A stretch of 5,490 nucleotides of DNA from Rubritepida sp. (GTDB taxonomy: Bacteria > Pseudomonadota > Alphaproteobacteria > Acetobacterales > Acetobacteraceae), in NCBI GenBank assembly GCA_028291485.1, contig JAQGHZ010000345.1:1-5490 (forward strand). The letters are read 5' to 3'. A program made the translations under genes and the position numbers. Below are positions 4,591 through 5,490 of this stretch, one piece after another (the stretch's first letter is position 1; each line of letters opens with the position of its first letter). Under the pieces are notes generated by a model. That model was given only the letters and a program-made list of their open reading frames with translations. It ran no database searches and was not told where the DNA came from.

Positions 4591-5490
4591 AGAGTTTCGG
4601 GCGCCGCCTCCCAGTCCCGGACGAGTTGGCCACGCCGCTGCCGCCCGAGGCGGAAGCCGCCAAGCCCCTCGCATTTCCGGCGCCGGTCGCGAATCAGCCT
4701 ACGGTGGCGCGGCTCCGGGCCCAGGTCATGGAGCGAGTGGACCCGGTCATCGCCGGCGACCTCCCAGGCGAGGCGCTGCGGGCGCAGCTTGAGGCGCTCG
4801 TTCACGAGATTGCCAGCCGCGAACGGATCGAGATTTCAGCGCGCGAGCAAACCGCTATCGCGGAGGAACTGGCGGATGACATGGTGGGCTATGGACCGCT
4901 GGAGCCGCTGCTGCGGGACGACAGCATCGCCGACATCATGGTCAATGGCCCCAATCACGTCTTCATCGAGGTAAAAGGCCGTATCCAGCGCGTGGATATC
5001 CGCTTCCGCGATGCCGCCCAGGTGGCCTCCATCGCGCAGAAAATGGCGTCGACGGTCGGCCGCCGCGTCGACGAGAGCAGCCCGCTGGTAGATTGCCGCC
5101 TGGCCGATGGTTCGCGTGTGAACGTGGTCTTCCCGCCCCTGGCCATCGACGGCGCCTGCATCTCCATCCGCAAATTCGCCAAGCGGAAGGTGGACTTTCA
5201 GGGCATGGTGGATGGCGGCTCAATGTCGCCCCCCATGGCGCGGGTGCTGGAGATCGCGGCGCGCTGTCGTTTGAACGTGATCATCTCGGGCGGTACCGGC
5301 TCGGGCAAGACCACGATGATGAACGCGATGAGCCGCCTCATCGACCATGGCGAGCGCATCGTCACGATCGAGGATGCGGCCGAGTTGCAGCTGCAGCAGC
5401 CGCACGTTGTGCGTTTGGAAACGCGCCCCGCCAACCTGGAAGGCGACGGCGAAATTACCATGCGCGATCTCGTCAAGAATGCCCTGCGTA
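4587..5490 (+). CDS. cpaF: Tad pilus secretion ATPase CpaF/TadA, cut by window end
   Basis: CpaF/TadA is the hexameric type II/IV secretion ATPase that drives Flp pilus assembly at the cytoplasmic face of the inner membrane. The reading frame is open from the ATG at 4587 to the window end (301 residues seen; the family usually has about 450-500). A variable N-terminus (1-80) leads to the conserved MVGYGPLEPLLRDDSIADIM (99-118), then FIEVKGRIQRV, VDCRLADGSRVNVV and CISIRKFAKRKV (191-202). The Walker A motif G235-GTGSGKT-242 is complete, and the Asp box lies at IEDAAELQL (261-269). Walker B and the His box would be beyond the window. The start forms an ATGA overlap with the cpaE stop; no Shine-Dalgarno is visible, so translation probably depends on ribosomes finishing cpaE. 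No frameshift or stop is seen. Confidence 0.95.
   Translation, partial: MKSFGRRLPVPDELATPLPPEAEAAKPLAFPAPVANQPTVARLRAQVMERVDPVIAGDLPGEALRAQLEALVHEIASRERIEISAREQTAIAEELADDMVGYGPLEPLLRDDSIADIMVNGPNHVFIEVKGRIQRVDIRFRDAAQVASIAQKMASTVGRRVDESSPLVDCRLADGSRVNVVFPPLAIDGACISIRKFAKRKVDFQGMVDGGSMSPPMARVLEIAARCRLNVIISGGTGSGKTTMMNAMSRLIDHGERIVTIEDAAELQLQQPHVVRLETRPANLEGDGEITMRDLVKNALR

Noticed and set aside
1..5490. Searched by eye for tRNA, CRISPR arrays, insertion sequences, toxin-antitoxin or phage genes.
   Set aside because: None seen; the window from 95 onward is filled by the six pilus genes with no gap longer than three bases.

Overview
The window is high-GC coding DNA that carries the front half of a tad/cpa (tight adherence, Flp-type IVc pilus) gene cluster. 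All six supportable genes are on the + strand, in the order cpaA - cpaB - cpaC - cpaD - cpaE - cpaF. This order, and the presence of a CpaD-type lipoprotein, suggest an alphaproteobacterium. The GC-rich, Ala/Gly/Pro/Arg-rich proteins fit that, but I cannot name a genus from sequence alone.

Layout: about 94 bases of upstream DNA with no clear gene; a prepilin peptidase (95-595); the CpaB/RcpC assembly protein (599-1453); the CpaC/RcpA outer-membrane secretin (1450-3024); a very short CpaD-like lipoprotein (3021-3347); the CpaE/TadZ ParA/MinD-like localisation ATPase (start chosen at 3337, end 4590); and the CpaF/TadA secretion ATPase (4587 onward), cut by the window edge soon after its Asp box. 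Genes abut or overlap: a 3-base gap, three ATGA stop/start overlaps, and one 11-base overlap. They are almost certainly one translationally coupled operon. The Flp pilin, TadB/TadC platform proteins, TadD and TadE/F/G pseudopilins are not in view and would be expected outside the window.

How the parts work together: CpaA matures the prepilins at the inner membrane; CpaF powers assembly; CpaE places the machine in the cell; CpaC forms the outer-membrane pore, helped by CpaB in the periplasm and the CpaD lipoprotein.

The system as a whole is a known one; I found no undescribed system. The points worth a second look are a CpaD reduced to roughly half the usual size, a CpaE whose P-loop lacks both lysines, and inverted repeats just upstream of three downstream start codons (one a perfect 10-bp stem that covers the likely cpaB ribosome binding site). 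There is also a perfect 22-bp palindrome inside cpaC.
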